DNA from: Thunnus maccoyii
Lineage: Eukaryota; Chordata; Actinopteri; Scombriformes; Scombridae
Assembly: GCF_910596095.1 (NCBI RefSeq)
Contig: NC_056550.1
Span: 15,532,501 to 15,596,500 of the forward strand
Direction: 5' to 3'
Length of the DNA stretch: 64,000 nucleotides
Within the stretch, counting starts at the first letter, position 1, and each line of letters opens with the position of its first letter. Shown here in pieces: positions 50,933 to 62,031 of the stretch. Under the pieces are notes generated by a model that did not search any database, had not been told where the DNA came from, and saw only the letters and a program-made list of their open reading frames with translations. A program made the position numbers and the translations under genes.

Positions 50933-51381
50933 ATGCTGTCCCTGGACGAGCCCCTGGACCTGAAGCTCCCTCGGCGAGCTAATGGGCGGGACAGAGGGGC
51001 GCGCTCACCCCCACTCTCCCCACTACACCCCAAGCGAGCTCGCCAGCTCCGCATGGCAGACGATGGCACCGCAGTCATTGAACCCGCTTCGCCAGCATCT
51101 CCACACACAGGTAGGTAAAACCAGTAAAACTAAAATGTGCATTTGAGAAAGAGTGACAGAGTGGGAATGGTGTCCCCATATGAGAGATTATCTTACCAGG
51201 TGTGTATGCATGTGTGTGTGTGTGTTATCTCAGGTATGCAGGTGGTCCCTCATGACCGAACAGAAACTCCCACCCCCCCTGCAGTGGACCTGAGCCTGTC
51301 TCCTTCCTCCCGCCACACCCCCAGCTCTCCAGAAATGACCAATGGCAACTACATCCCCTCAGGGGTGAGTATGATCGAGCT

Positions 51382-51418
<37 letters not shown>

Positions 51419-52018
51419 GCACCAATCCAATACAGGTGTTCTACCTTACCTTTTACCACTTTTGCCCTTCAATAACCACATTATTTCCCCCCTCTTACTT
51501 TTTCTCAAACTTTTTCTTTGTTCACTTCCAAGTTAAAATAAACACGGTAAAGCAGCAAGTGGCCAACACTCAGTTGGTCAGGAAATCAGGAACAACACTG
51601 GGTTGTGTCATACTCTCTATAAGAGAATCCGGCTATGCAAGAGGTGGGAGGTGTATGTGTGTGTGAGAGAGGAGAGGGAGCTATTAGCTCTTATCAAACA
51701 CTTCTTGTGTCCCCAACAAGTGCCTCTGTCTGTGCAACTTGCACTCAGTGGCCCCACTGGTATGACGTGTGTGTGCATGTGTGTATGAGTGTGTGTGTGT
51801 ACATGTATAATCGGATTTAAGACAAGGTACAGCCATGCAGACCTCACGCCGCCTAATTCAATTCCCTCTCAATTGAATTGAGACACGCTGGCTGGGACCA
51901 TTCAGCCGCCCTGCATCCCACTGAGTGCTAGATAGCCCCCCGACCCCATCGCTACACATAAACTCTACACTTTACTTATCCCCCATGGACGCAAATAGGA
52001 CATTTTCTTTCCCTCTTA

Positions 52019-52052
<34 letters not shown>

Positions 52053-52402
52053 TACACACACAGACACACACGCACACACTATAAGCATTTATAAAAGAAC
52101 AGCTGCATACAGGCACACTCACATGTTCTCTCCCCTACAGCATCTCACAAAGCAGCTCACATAGTTTTGCATGCAGAGGCAGAGCTCAGTGAAGGAAATT
52201 GGTCTCATTTTATGAAATTTGTCACATACACATTTCTGACATAGCTGACGACGATGAGACAGCCACAGGATTGTTACCCATTTGCACCCTTTTTCTCTCT
52301 TTTTTGTGCTCCCCTGGTCTCACAAGACAACATTGACTTATTCTAAATTCCACTCTTTATCAGGGCTCCTTTCTGTTTTATGCTTGAGCTAAGTTACACT
52401 GT

Positions 52403-52439
<37 letters not shown>

Positions 52440-55358
52440 GGTGCATTAGCTCTTTGAGCCTCAGCTGAGGTTCAGTGAATCTTACAGCTCTCATGCCGAG
52501 CTCAGGGATGTGTCAGGGTTTTATAGTTCGCAGCGGGTGACTACAAGAGAACAAGTAGAGTGAATTTTTGAAGAAGACGATCAGCAGTTTTTGTACTCCA
52601 CTGACAAAAAGAGGGGATTTGTCACTGCATTATCCAGTATTTTCGCAACTGAGGTGGAGTGTCCAGTCATCCAGCTGATTGTCTGTTCTCAATTATGCCA
52701 TCTGCATAGGACTATCACAGCTGCAGAGACAAGAGGCAGTTTTTACCCTGGTAATTGTTTTGTTGTCTTTAGCCCCGTTTGGACCAAAAATTCTAGGTAT
52801 TTGGAACCAGAGGAACTAATCTTAAAAGGTTCTTATTCCTGGGGAAAGTTCCTGTGGTGGAAATAGGGATGTCAGTTTCAGTTAATTTTGCTTTCGACAG
52901 ACTGACACCCATTAACCGGTAACTAACCGGTTAATTTTTAAGAAAAGTTGTGATGTAGCTTTCATTTGTGAGAGCTGTCCAGCAGTAGGTGGTCAGAGCT
53001 AACATTAGCTCATCGTTCTTCTCCTCAAAGTGATTTTCAATATGTTTAGTCACAGTAGCTCTCGATGGCAAACAAACTTGAGCTCGAGGTACAAATATAA
53101 ATAATAATCCGATTATAAGGTGACCCTTATTATAAAACGACCCCCTCCCCCTTTTCCAATAGCTGTTTTTGGAAAAATAACATTACTTTTTGAATATAAC
53201 TTACATTATAGTATAGTTGCATACTCACACTCTCCTGCCAGGCTCTTTAAAGGTCAAAAAATTTCTCTGGCAATTAGCATTTATAAGACTGCTTGTTTGT
53301 CTTTTTGAGCTCCTTATCATCTTTGACAACGGTATTTGGCAGCTTGACATATTCCTTTTCTGCAGTAGAGACATTGGAAGACGCTTTGGACTCGTTTTTA
53401 CTCATCATGAATTTATTTCCTCTGTGGCAGAAAAACATGTTACACTAGCCTTCAGAAACCCCTGCATGTTAAACTGGACTAACGAAACACTTTTAGGGCT
53501 GACTGACTCTAACACACTCACTATAAACAGACTTTAAGACACTCTCTAGCCTAGCAACATTAATGCTACAAACAACCCATAATGCAACACTCCGTGTAGA
53601 AGTCGGTTTTACACCAGTACTTTATCCATTCAAAAAGAATATCTCATGTTGTGAACACATAACTGTCTAGCCATTAGCGGAGTGTGTATGCAAATTAACC
53701 TATAGACTGACACATTTAGCTTTCAGGTGTTTTTGCACATTTTGGGTAAATATGAACAACGGTAAAGTTTAAGTGCATGTTTCTTTATTATTGGTGCAGT
53801 AGACTGATGATCCCCTTGTCCCTTTTCCTCTTTTTTATTGTTTCCCAGAATTCTCACATCTCACAGGCCTTTCAGTTCTTTGTGCCAATCGGAGCTGGGG
53901 CAGGACTTCACCTGCCATCCTCCATGTTCATTGGCCAGACGAGTGACAAAAGGGCCTCTCCTGACCTCTCAGCAGATGAACAACTGGCTTGCCGCTGGAA
54001 GAAGGTGAGACCCAGAAAGTAAAATGGTCAAAGTCAAAAGAACTTCGTCAAAACAACACACGCAATTTGAAATGCTGAATGTCTTCTCTTCTCCAGTGCC
54101 ATCTGCTCTTTGACTCCCTCCAAGACTTGGTGGATCATGTCAATGACTTCCATGTCAAGCCTGAGAAGGATTCTGGTTACTGCTGCCACTGGGAGGGCTG
54201 CGCTCGCAAAGGGAGGGGGTTTAATGCTAGGTGAGTGTTTCATACACTGGAGTTATTTAGTGAAGTGTACGTCTGAGGGCAGAATTAAAGAGGTAGTTGC
54301 TATAGTGAATGTTGTTTTGTGTTGCTGCAGGTACAAGATGCTCATCCACATCCGCACTCACACTAATGAGAAGCCCCACCGCTGTCCCACCTGCAACAAG
54401 AGCTTCTCACGCTTGGAGAACCTCAAAATACACAACCGCTCACACACAGGTCAGTGGTGGAGCTGCACCCAGTGAGTTACAGAATGGCGTTGGAGGTCAT
54501 GACCCTTGGATATATGAAACGTTATCTGAAAACCTGTTGTATGCATAGTATATAAAAAATGCCAATCTGTATCTGTATGTCAAAGCTAAAACCTGATTCC
54601 TCTCTCCTCCTGCAGGTGAAAAGCCCTACATTTGTCCATATGAGGGTTGCAACAAGCGTTACTCCAACTCAAGTGACCGCTTCAAGCATACACGCACACA
54701 CTATGTCGACAAGCCCTACTACTGCAAGATGGTGGGCTGTCTGAAGCGCTACACAGACCCCAGCTCTCTTCGCAAGCACATCAAGGCCCATGGTCACTTT
54801 GTGGCTCAGGAGCAGGGCTCCCCAGGTGGTGTAGGCTCTATGCTGAAGGGGAGTCAAAGTGGAGTGCTTGCTAGCGGAGGGGGGAAGGATTCGGAGTTGT
54901 CCTATGTGAGTGGAGCCCACATTATCATCCCAGGGGCAGCGGCTGCTCTCCTGGGAGGCCATGCTCTGCAGGGCCTGGGCGGCTCCCTGCCCTTGTCCCC
55001 CCTCAGTCCTCGACCCCTGGACCTCAGCACACTTGGTTGCCCCAGCTCCCCTCCAGGCAGCTTGGGAGGCACACCCATCCTGTCCTTCAATGGCTCCCCG
55101 CTGGGCCTGGCCAAGTCCCCTCTGCTCTCCCCGGCGTTCCCCTCCTCGGCCCTGGGCCTGCCAATGGTGTCCGTGCTGGGGGCTGCGTCTGATCGCAGGG
55201 TCCCCAGTCAGCAGGCCAAGAGGGGCCGGGGGGAGGAAGGCGAGAACGAGGTGACTGGGGGGGTCCTAAACCTTTCCACAGGAGGGTCTCATGATCCCCT
55301 GTCCTGGGTGGTCATCCCCCCAGGCACCGTGGTGCTCAAGCCAGCTGTGGTCAACTGA
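50933..55358 (+). CDS. glis2: Gli-similar zinc finger protein 2, complete
   Basis: GLIS2 is a nuclear Krüppel-like factor that binds Gli-type sites. It can activate or repress transcription, and its loss causes nephronophthisis in mammals. Coding exons are 50933-51110, 51234-51364, 53849-54004, 54097-54230, 54331-54449 and 54616-55358, all in phase and GT-AG, giving 486 residues (human about 524). The N-terminus [12 protein letters not shown] matches the family. Five C2H2 fingers are visible, starting at residues 151, 185, 218, 246 and 276; their zinc ligands include C151/C156/H169/H174 in finger 1 and C276/C281/H294/H298 in finger 5. A PLDLS motif at 373-377 fits CtBP binding, and the tail [17 protein letters not shown] is the conserved end. 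The ATG at 50933 is the first after the acceptor at 50908. Teleosts carry a and b copies, and which one this is cannot be decided here. Confidence 0.97.
51386..51416. repeat. (AC)n microsatellite
   Basis: This AC tract starts about 20 bases after the splice donor of the second glis2 coding exon. Confidence 0.9.
52418..52438. repeat. (GA)n microsatellite
   Basis: This GA tract directly follows a short TG tract in the glis2 intron. Confidence 0.85.
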
Positions 55359-55820
55359 TACACACACACACACACTCACACACACATTCCAGAAGAGCTC
55401 AGGGGGTCGGGATGGGAGGGTGAACGCCATAGTGAGGGTACGGGCAGTCAAAGGTGATAGGGATTGGCTCGCACAATCAAATCCAGGCAATGCATTTCAG
55501 AGAGGGGGTGGGAAAAAAGAAAACAATAGAGAAACTCAGTCAGATAAACAATAGATAACACTACACCTCACAAGAATTAAGAATACAACGCAAGCCTCTT
55601 TTATTGTTGGGAAACTAAGGGGCCCAAGAACTCTGTTCAGGAACATGTAAGGCTCTGTATTTCTATCACAAGGCCTGACAGCGGGCTCCTTGTTGCTTAT
55701 TTTATACTTTATTCATTCCTGTTTGCTGGTTCTGTGGACGGGGGTCCATGAACGTGACAGTCTTAGTGCTCTGTGTTCTCTCAAAAGTCCTGATTCATTA
55801 AAGTATTTATATATGACTAT
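55359..55820 (+). other. glis2: glis2 3' UTR (end uncertain)
   Basis: This follows the TGA at 55356-55358. A variant polyadenylation hexamer ATTAAA at 55797-55802 is the first plausible signal. Mammalian GLIS2 has a longer 3' UTR, so transcription may continue further right. A CA-rich stretch opens the UTR. Confidence 0.4.
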
Positions 55821-57460
55821 ACTTAATCGACAGTGTGCCTCCAGCTTAGCAGTGAGATAGATACACCATGAAACTGAATGACGCTCTCTCAGTTAGGCAA
55901 ACGTGCACGTGACAGGAAGATTCTCCACAGTTGATTTCAAAGTTATGACCTATTTTTCACAAACTGTGATTAATATGATTCAGACAAGCTTGCCAAACCA
56001 AAGCAAGTGAACTCAAACTGTCTTGGATTGGGTGTTGTGCTGGAGAAGGCTGCAGGAGCCGGCTTCAGCTCTGAGACAGTTCAATTTAACACAGCACTTA
56101 ATAGTGTCAAATGGTTATAGTGTTGAAACCTCAAAACTGCTGCTAACCTCTTGGCTCCCCCAGTGTAACATAAACTGGGAGAGAGCAATTTTTGACAATC
56201 TGTCCCCAATTTGGGGAGGGTGACAAACACGGACCAGCCTAGTCCACCAGAATGTGTGCCAGGCATTCAGACTAGGGGCTTTTAGGGCGCAGAGCAATCT
56301 GATGACTTACTGCAGACAAATGGTGTAATATCACCTGACAATGACCAATCATCACTTCCTCTTTTACACAAGTGAAATTTAAGGCACTTGTGTGTCTGGC
56401 TCCCCCCTCTGGTCGGACAAGATACACAACATCCCACTTGTCATTTACAGAACTCGCACTGTTTTGCTTCTGGATTGTCCAGCTGCTTTCCCGTAATTGA
56501 ATCAACACGGCCAGTTTGTGTATGAAAGGGCCACTGTGGTGATAAACACTAGCGTCTTGTACTTTGAAAAGTGACCCGACCCAAAACCAGCTGTGAAAAA
56601 CAGGTGGTCATCCATTCAAAGCCCAACATAGCCGTGTTGGTTGAAGTTTTGTCCCAAGTTCAACAAGTCCCAAGCTGTGCCAAAAATACCTGGAGAGGGA
56701 AAAGAGGGATGTACGTATTATGCCACAGAGGGGGGTGTGATGCACTCAATGCCACATACAGCTGGACTGTCTAGGAAGCCACACTATTGCAAACTGCCTC
56801 ATTTTATTCTGTCCAAAGGGGCAAAAAAAAGAAAGAAAAGAAAAAAAGACTCCTTTGACTTCTGGGAAAACTTTTCTCACGGTTCGATTACGCAGTCAAC
56901 ATGCACTTACCACACACTATATTTCTTACATGTTTTATGAAATGTTACTGCCAATTCATGGTTCTTTAAAGCCTGTCTTGCTCTTATCTCATTTTGGCTC
57001 AGGCCTGCAAGGGTCGATTTCGCTGTGGGGTCCTTCCAGGCTTGTATTGCTAGTTTGCTAATGCATGTATGATGTTGATTGCCGTGTCTAACAGAGGAGA
57101 GGTAGGGGAGCAGGAGAGGATCATCACAACACAAGGAACATTCCCTCAAGAGACTGACACACACACAACCCTCTTCTCTTTAACTCCTCCATCTCTCCTC
57201 TTCCCATCTGCTTTGTTGGCGGTCTTACTTTTCCATCGCCCAGTCTTAGAAATAATCAGTTATTGCTGTTTTATATTTGTGTCATTGGTTTTTTTTTTTG
57301 TTTTGTTTTGTTTTTGCTGTTGTTCAGACGAGACATTTTTTCTGATGTTGAAGTTGCTTCTTGTGTTCTGCGAAGGCTGCTCTACGCTCAGCTTTCTGCT
57401 GTTGTGGAGGAGTCTTTTGAGGAGTTGAAGAGAGGGAGAGGTTTGGGTCATCTTTAAGGG
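55821..57460. other. Intergenic or distal 3' UTR sequence, no gene seen
   Basis: This is unremarkable spacer between glis2 and the repeat at 57461. No splice-bounded coding segment was recognised on either strand. Confidence 0.55.
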
Positions 57461-58245
57461 CAATGGTTCCCGACCTGGGGTTTGGGACCCCCAAGAAGTT
57501 CCCTGAAATGATTCTGAAGAGAATCAATTTAATCAAGATGATTTCATTGATATAAAAGACTTTTTTTTTTTTCCATTACACAAAATAGTGTTAACGTTTA
57601 TTTAGTAATATTTGCTTTTAGCCACACTAGCTGGGTGGCTCATGGATGGCAAAGTCAGTCTGTAGTTCAATCCACCACTTTTATCCAGACTGAAATATCT
57701 GAACAATATTTGCATGGATTGCCATTAAATTTTGTACTGACAGTCATAGTGCCTATAGGATAAATCCTAATGGCTTTGGTGATCCCGACTTTTTCTCTAA
57801 CGCCACCATGAGGTTGAAAATCTTTGTTTTGTTTGTCTCAACAACTATTGGATGGATTGCAATGAAATTTGATACAGATATTCATGTCTCCTTTAGGATG
57901 AATATTAATAACTCTGGTGACTTTTTATCTTGCACCATCATCAGGTTAACCTTAATTTGTTCAATACTTTACTTTATGACCATATACCTGTAAAATTTAT
58001 AACATTCCCATCAGCCTGCTTAACATCAGCATGTTAGCATTTAGCTCAAAGCCTCAGTACAGGCAGAGATGCTAGCGTGGCTGTAGACTCAGTAGGTTCA
58101 CCTATTCAGGTCTGTGAGATTGATGTACAATGAAAGCATGTGGGAAAGAAATCTGCTCACAACAATATATCCAAACTATGACCATAAACTGTAGATATTG
58201 CTTCATTTTATGGGGGTTGCAAGCCAAAAAGGTTTGGAACCAATG
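57461..58245. mobile_element. Percomorph interspersed element with hAT-like inverted ends
   Basis: The left end CAATGGTTCCCGACC and the inverted right end CATTGGTTCCAAACC agree at 12 of 15 positions. The interior has blocks well known from fish genomes: ATGGATTGCCATTAAATTTT, ACTATTGGATGGATTGCAAT, AACATCAGCATGTTAGCATT and GCTAGCGTGGCTGTAGACTC. Two of these are diverged tandem versions of one unit. The flanking octamers TTTAAGGG and CTCCATTG do not match, so no target duplication remains. There is no transposase. Confidence 0.6.
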
Positions 58246-60136
58246 CTCCATTGGGAAAATGAGATCTTAGATAGGTATTCAGTGGGCCACATGACATCAC
58301 AGTCCTCCATGACAATCACATTGGTGCACTGAGGACCATTTAGAGAGTTGATGGGCATAGAAAAAAACGCATTTTGTTTTAAGTGTCCTTACAAAGAATT
58401 ATCTTCAGTCTCTGCTCCCTTTGTTTTGACTTTTAATTCCAGTTCCATAAAGGGAAGCCATAGAGAAATAACATCCGACTGTGAAATGGCGGGCATCACT
58501 GGGAGAGTGTGAGAGCAAAGAGAGAAACGATTGGCTGAATGAATAAATGAATGAACAGGGGACAGGGAGAGATGAGGAGAGAGGCTGTGTGCCAGCAGAG
58601 GGAAGAGAGGCAGAGGATAGCTGTGCCGTGCAGCCGCCCTCCATCTGGCCACCTACCCAGCAAACGGCCCTCTCAGCTCTGAAGTCACTGGCTGTGCGGT
58701 GCCCAATGTGGCAGCCACTCACATGCATACCAGCCTGCAGAAAACTAGGCCACTGAACTCTGTCTGCCCTCTGGGTTTTTTCTTTTTTTATAGATTAAAC
58801 CCAAAAGGCTCAACTCCCCCACCTCCCGGCCACAAAGCTTTTTACCAGAGATGGAGAGAACAGTTAAACTAGCAAGCCGCATTCACAGTAAACAAAAACA
58901 AGTATAACCCTCCCTGTCTGAGGACGAGCTGTGCTGGGCTGCCCACAGGTCTGCAAGGATTTACATCAGCGATGCACTTCATACCTGTGTTTCTGCCTCA
59001 GTAATTCTTTGTCATTATTATCTCAGACACCTCCTCCCCCCTCACCACACACACACACACACACACACACCAGTGGTCAGTCTCTTGATATCAGAGAGTA
59101 TTGAAGAGGATCTCTCGCTGTGAGTGGACAATCCTGGTGTGTGATGTCATCAGAAACAGGTGTTAAGTAGGCTAGACATGGTTTCCGTGGCAACAGTGAA
59201 ACCCACAGATGCGACGGCTCTCCTCCTCCTCCCTGTCTGTCCATCTCTCCTCTGCTGGTAGCAGACAGGGACAGAGACTCAGCACAGCGGCAGAAAGCTG
59301 ATAATATGACACGGATCCTCCCAGGGTCCAAATATTTTCAATATTAAATAAGCTGTATGATCCATTAACCCTTTGAGCTCAGTCTGTAATGAACTGCACT
59401 TTTGTTCCCCTCATTGCGTGTGTAGATAGGGGGATGCTGTTACATCCTTTCTCAGTGTAGAGCTTTATTCATCAATTGTTTTGGGAACCAAGAATAATTG
59501 TAAAAAATTGTCACTGTTGATACAGTCATCCTCAGTCTGAATTTAAAGTCTTATTTTTAAAAGCGGTACTTGCTCCTGGAGATTTTAAAGTAACCCTCAC
59601 TTAAAGCTATGAAAAGTGGAACTGAAATCCAGGGCACAGGAAAATTGTGTTAGCTAGGTCAGTGACATTTTAAAGGGGTGCCATTGACTGAAGTGCCACA
59701 GTGTTGCACAAAGGGTTAATGATAAGACTAAGGCCACGCAAGGCCTGTTCCAAGTTATGTTTTTTGCACATTTGTGAGATATTATGTCAGTATTTTAATT
59801 TTTCCAAGTGCCTTTTTATTATAGGTAAAATATAGAAGCTATACACTATATGAAAAAAAAATGATTATATGAAAATATATTTTTTCCTGGCATCATGTTC
59901 TGTGGTTGAACATGCAGAATTTTAGAGTTGTAAAAGTCTCCAATTGGTACAACATAGCGGTGTTCTCCTGTTTTAGAGGAATTTTATTACGATATTGATA
60001 ATAATGTCAATGAAAAGAAAAATGTTTAATAAAGTGGCATTTGATACAACTTGTGTTTTCATTTCTGTCCCAATCACACAATCACTACACATTATGGAAA
60101 TGTACATGTACATAATAATACATAATGCCCCTTTAA
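58246..60136. other. Intergenic spacer, no gene seen
   Basis: This spacer contains an (AC)n tract at about 59047-59071 and AT-rich DNA toward the right. No exon with family resemblance is visible. Confidence 0.6.
59047..59071. repeat. (AC)n microsatellite
   Basis: This is a pure AC tract in the glis2-pam16 spacer. Confidence 0.9.
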
Positions 60137-61430
60137 ATACAGTGGAGTCCAAAAGTCTAAGACCACTAGTCAAGATACTTCTATTTTGCATTTGCTTCAC
60201 ATGTAATACTTTTTTTTTTCATTATAAATGATAATATCAGCTTAACAATTTGAGTGAAAAACGTACATGAATTTCAGAATATTTTATTATTTGGTAGGTC
60301 CCCCTTTTACTTTAATGACAGCATGCACTCGAGCTAGCATGGACTCCACAAGTTTGTGCAAGACCTGATGACCCATGTTACCCCAGCATGATTTGACCAT
60401 GTTCCAATGAGCTTCTTGTGATGTCACAAAGTGATTGGCTTTCTCAGTCAAGTGCCCCCAAAAATGTTCAACGGGGTTGAGGTCAGGCGACTGTGGAGGA
60501 AAGTTCACGACAGTCAGGACTCCTTGATTTTCTTTGGTCCTCAAGTAGTTCTTGCAAAGCTTTGAGGTGTGTTTGGGATCATTATTTTATCCTTTACCAC
60601 AAAGATGCAAACCAGAGGAGAAGAACAGAGTGGTACTTCTCCTTGGTCAGGGTGTAGTAAATTCAGTGCAGGTGTCCAAATCCAGAGTAGGCAAAACACC
60701 CCCTGACTTGAATATTCCCACCACCACGTTTCACTGTGGGTTTGATACACTGTGGTATTGTTCTCTCTCCTGTTCATCTCCTTACATACACCCTTCTGTT
60801 ACTGCCATACATCTCAAACTTGGATTTATCAGTAAAAATGACTTTTTTCCAGTCATCCACTGTGAAATGCTGGTATTTCTTAGCCTACCCCAAGTGTTTG
60901 GCCTTGTTTCCCCTCCTGAGAAGTGGTTTAGAAACTGCTACTCGTCCTCTAAAACCACAACAAGGCAGCCTTCTTTTGCATTCTTTATTTAGCAAATTCT
61001 GTATCTCTCAGTGAACTTAACTTGATGTATTGATCTTCTGATGGTGTGGTCACTTTTGGTCTGCCTGATAGTGCTTTGGATACAACTGATCTAGTTTGTG
61101 CAAAGCGTTTTAGAGTTCCATGCACTGCCCACTTTAGTCTAGCCATGATTTGACGCTGAGAAAGCCTCTTTGCTTAGAATAATTTGACTTCTGACACTTT
61201 CACTTAGTTCTGATGCCATGTTTACCACTATCACTATGCTACTTGGTAAGCAATGATCTGCTGGAAACAAAGAACAGCCATATTAGTAACAGGTGAACAC
61301 CGGCTGCAAGTTGAGTTACTTGAACAAGCCTCTGATGAGTAGATCAAATCCACCTGAGTGTCATCTGAACGCTTCAATGGAAGGGATACAACTCACGGAA
61401 ATCTGACCTTTTGTACAAAGGAGTTACAGT
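60137..61430 (-). mobile_element. Decayed Tc1/mariner-like transposon
   Basis: The left end TACAGTGGAGTCCAAAAGTC resembles Tc1 terminal repeats of fish. The interior carries the remains of a Tc1-type transposase on the minus strand. The matching right-hand inverted repeat is not recognisable, so the right boundary is a guess and that end may be truncated. Confidence 0.7.
60287..61219 (-). pseudogene. Tc1-like transposase relic
   Basis: A start-like MASELSESVRSQII stretch begins at 61219 and shifts frame shortly after. It is followed by a helix-turn-helix region with QIMARLKWAVHGTLKRF and SGRPKVTTPSEDQYI. The C-terminal part (60287-60544) retains QSPDLNPVEHFWGHL, whose glutamate is the third acidic residue of the DDE/D catalytic triad. 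Stop codons and frame changes between these blocks show it cannot make a whole enzyme; intact Tc1 transposases are about 340 residues. Confidence 0.8.
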
Positions 61431-61877
61431 AAGTTGGTCAATGCCACAAATTTGCTTAAATTTGATTACTGATCTAGAAATAGTTCAGAATCTTAAATAT
61501 TTCTTTTTATGTTGTAACGCCTCAAACTTCCTAATTATCTCCAGGTTTACATGAAAATATTAGAGATTTGTTGTTTCTGATTAATGATCAATGAGCTGTA
61601 GTTTCACTCACTGTATTATGTGTTTTAGATATTCAAACCCACAGTAACCAAAAAACTAACATTAATTTATTTTACTCTTTATGTTCATCAGATCATTGCA
61701 AACCACACAAAACCACCATGTGACGATCTGTAAGCCTCTGAAGAACAACATTTTTTTTAATAACTGGTATATATCTTGATGTTGTAATCATGTTTGTGCT
61801 TCCTCATCTTGAAAAAGCTTCCACTGGTTAAAAAAAAAAACGTAAACAAAGTCAAGACTAGAGAAAAGGTGAAGGCT

Positions 61878-61883
61878 TTTATT
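61878..61883 (-). terminator. pam16 polyadenylation signal
   Basis: AATAAA on the minus strand lies 58 bases after the pam16 stop and is followed by a U/GU-rich stretch. A short 3' UTR fits this small housekeeping gene and argues that the exon is live rather than a stray fragment. Confidence 0.75.
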
Positions 61884-61941
61884 AGGTTATAATTTACAGA
61901 GGATGGGGAAAGGAAAGAAAGAGCGAGCATCATTTCATACT

Positions 61942-62031
61942 TCATGTTTCCGTTTTCTGCTGTGACTGCTGCTTTTCTTGTTGCGTCTGAATACTTATTT
62001 CCTCATCTAGACGCTCTTTAGCCCGCACCAC
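61942..62031 (-). CDS. pam16: Mitochondrial import motor subunit Pam16 (Magmas), terminal exon
   Basis: Pam16 is the J-like regulator of Pam18 in the presequence-translocase motor on the matrix side of TIM23. This exon opens after a CAG acceptor at 62032-62034 and encodes 29 residues beginning VVRAKERLDEE. That is the conserved last segment of the family, where the fish and human sequences agree closely. The exon ends in a TGA at 61942-61944. The tail is Gln/Lys-rich and differs from mammals. The remaining four or so exons are not seen in the next 1.97 kb and probably lie beyond the right edge. Convergent orientation with glis2 matches human. Confidence 0.85.
   Translation of the reverse strand: MVRAKERLDEEISIQTQQEKQQSQQKTET

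Larger units (their letters stand above)
51365..53848 (+). other. glis2 intron between second and third coding exons
   Basis: This intron holds an (AC)n tract at 51386-51416 and a CA-rich stretch near 52040-52080. A (GA)n tract lies at about 52418-52438. Fragments of fish repeats follow near 52770-52950, one with ACCGGTAACTAACCGGTTAA. No extra exon is seen. Confidence 0.7.
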
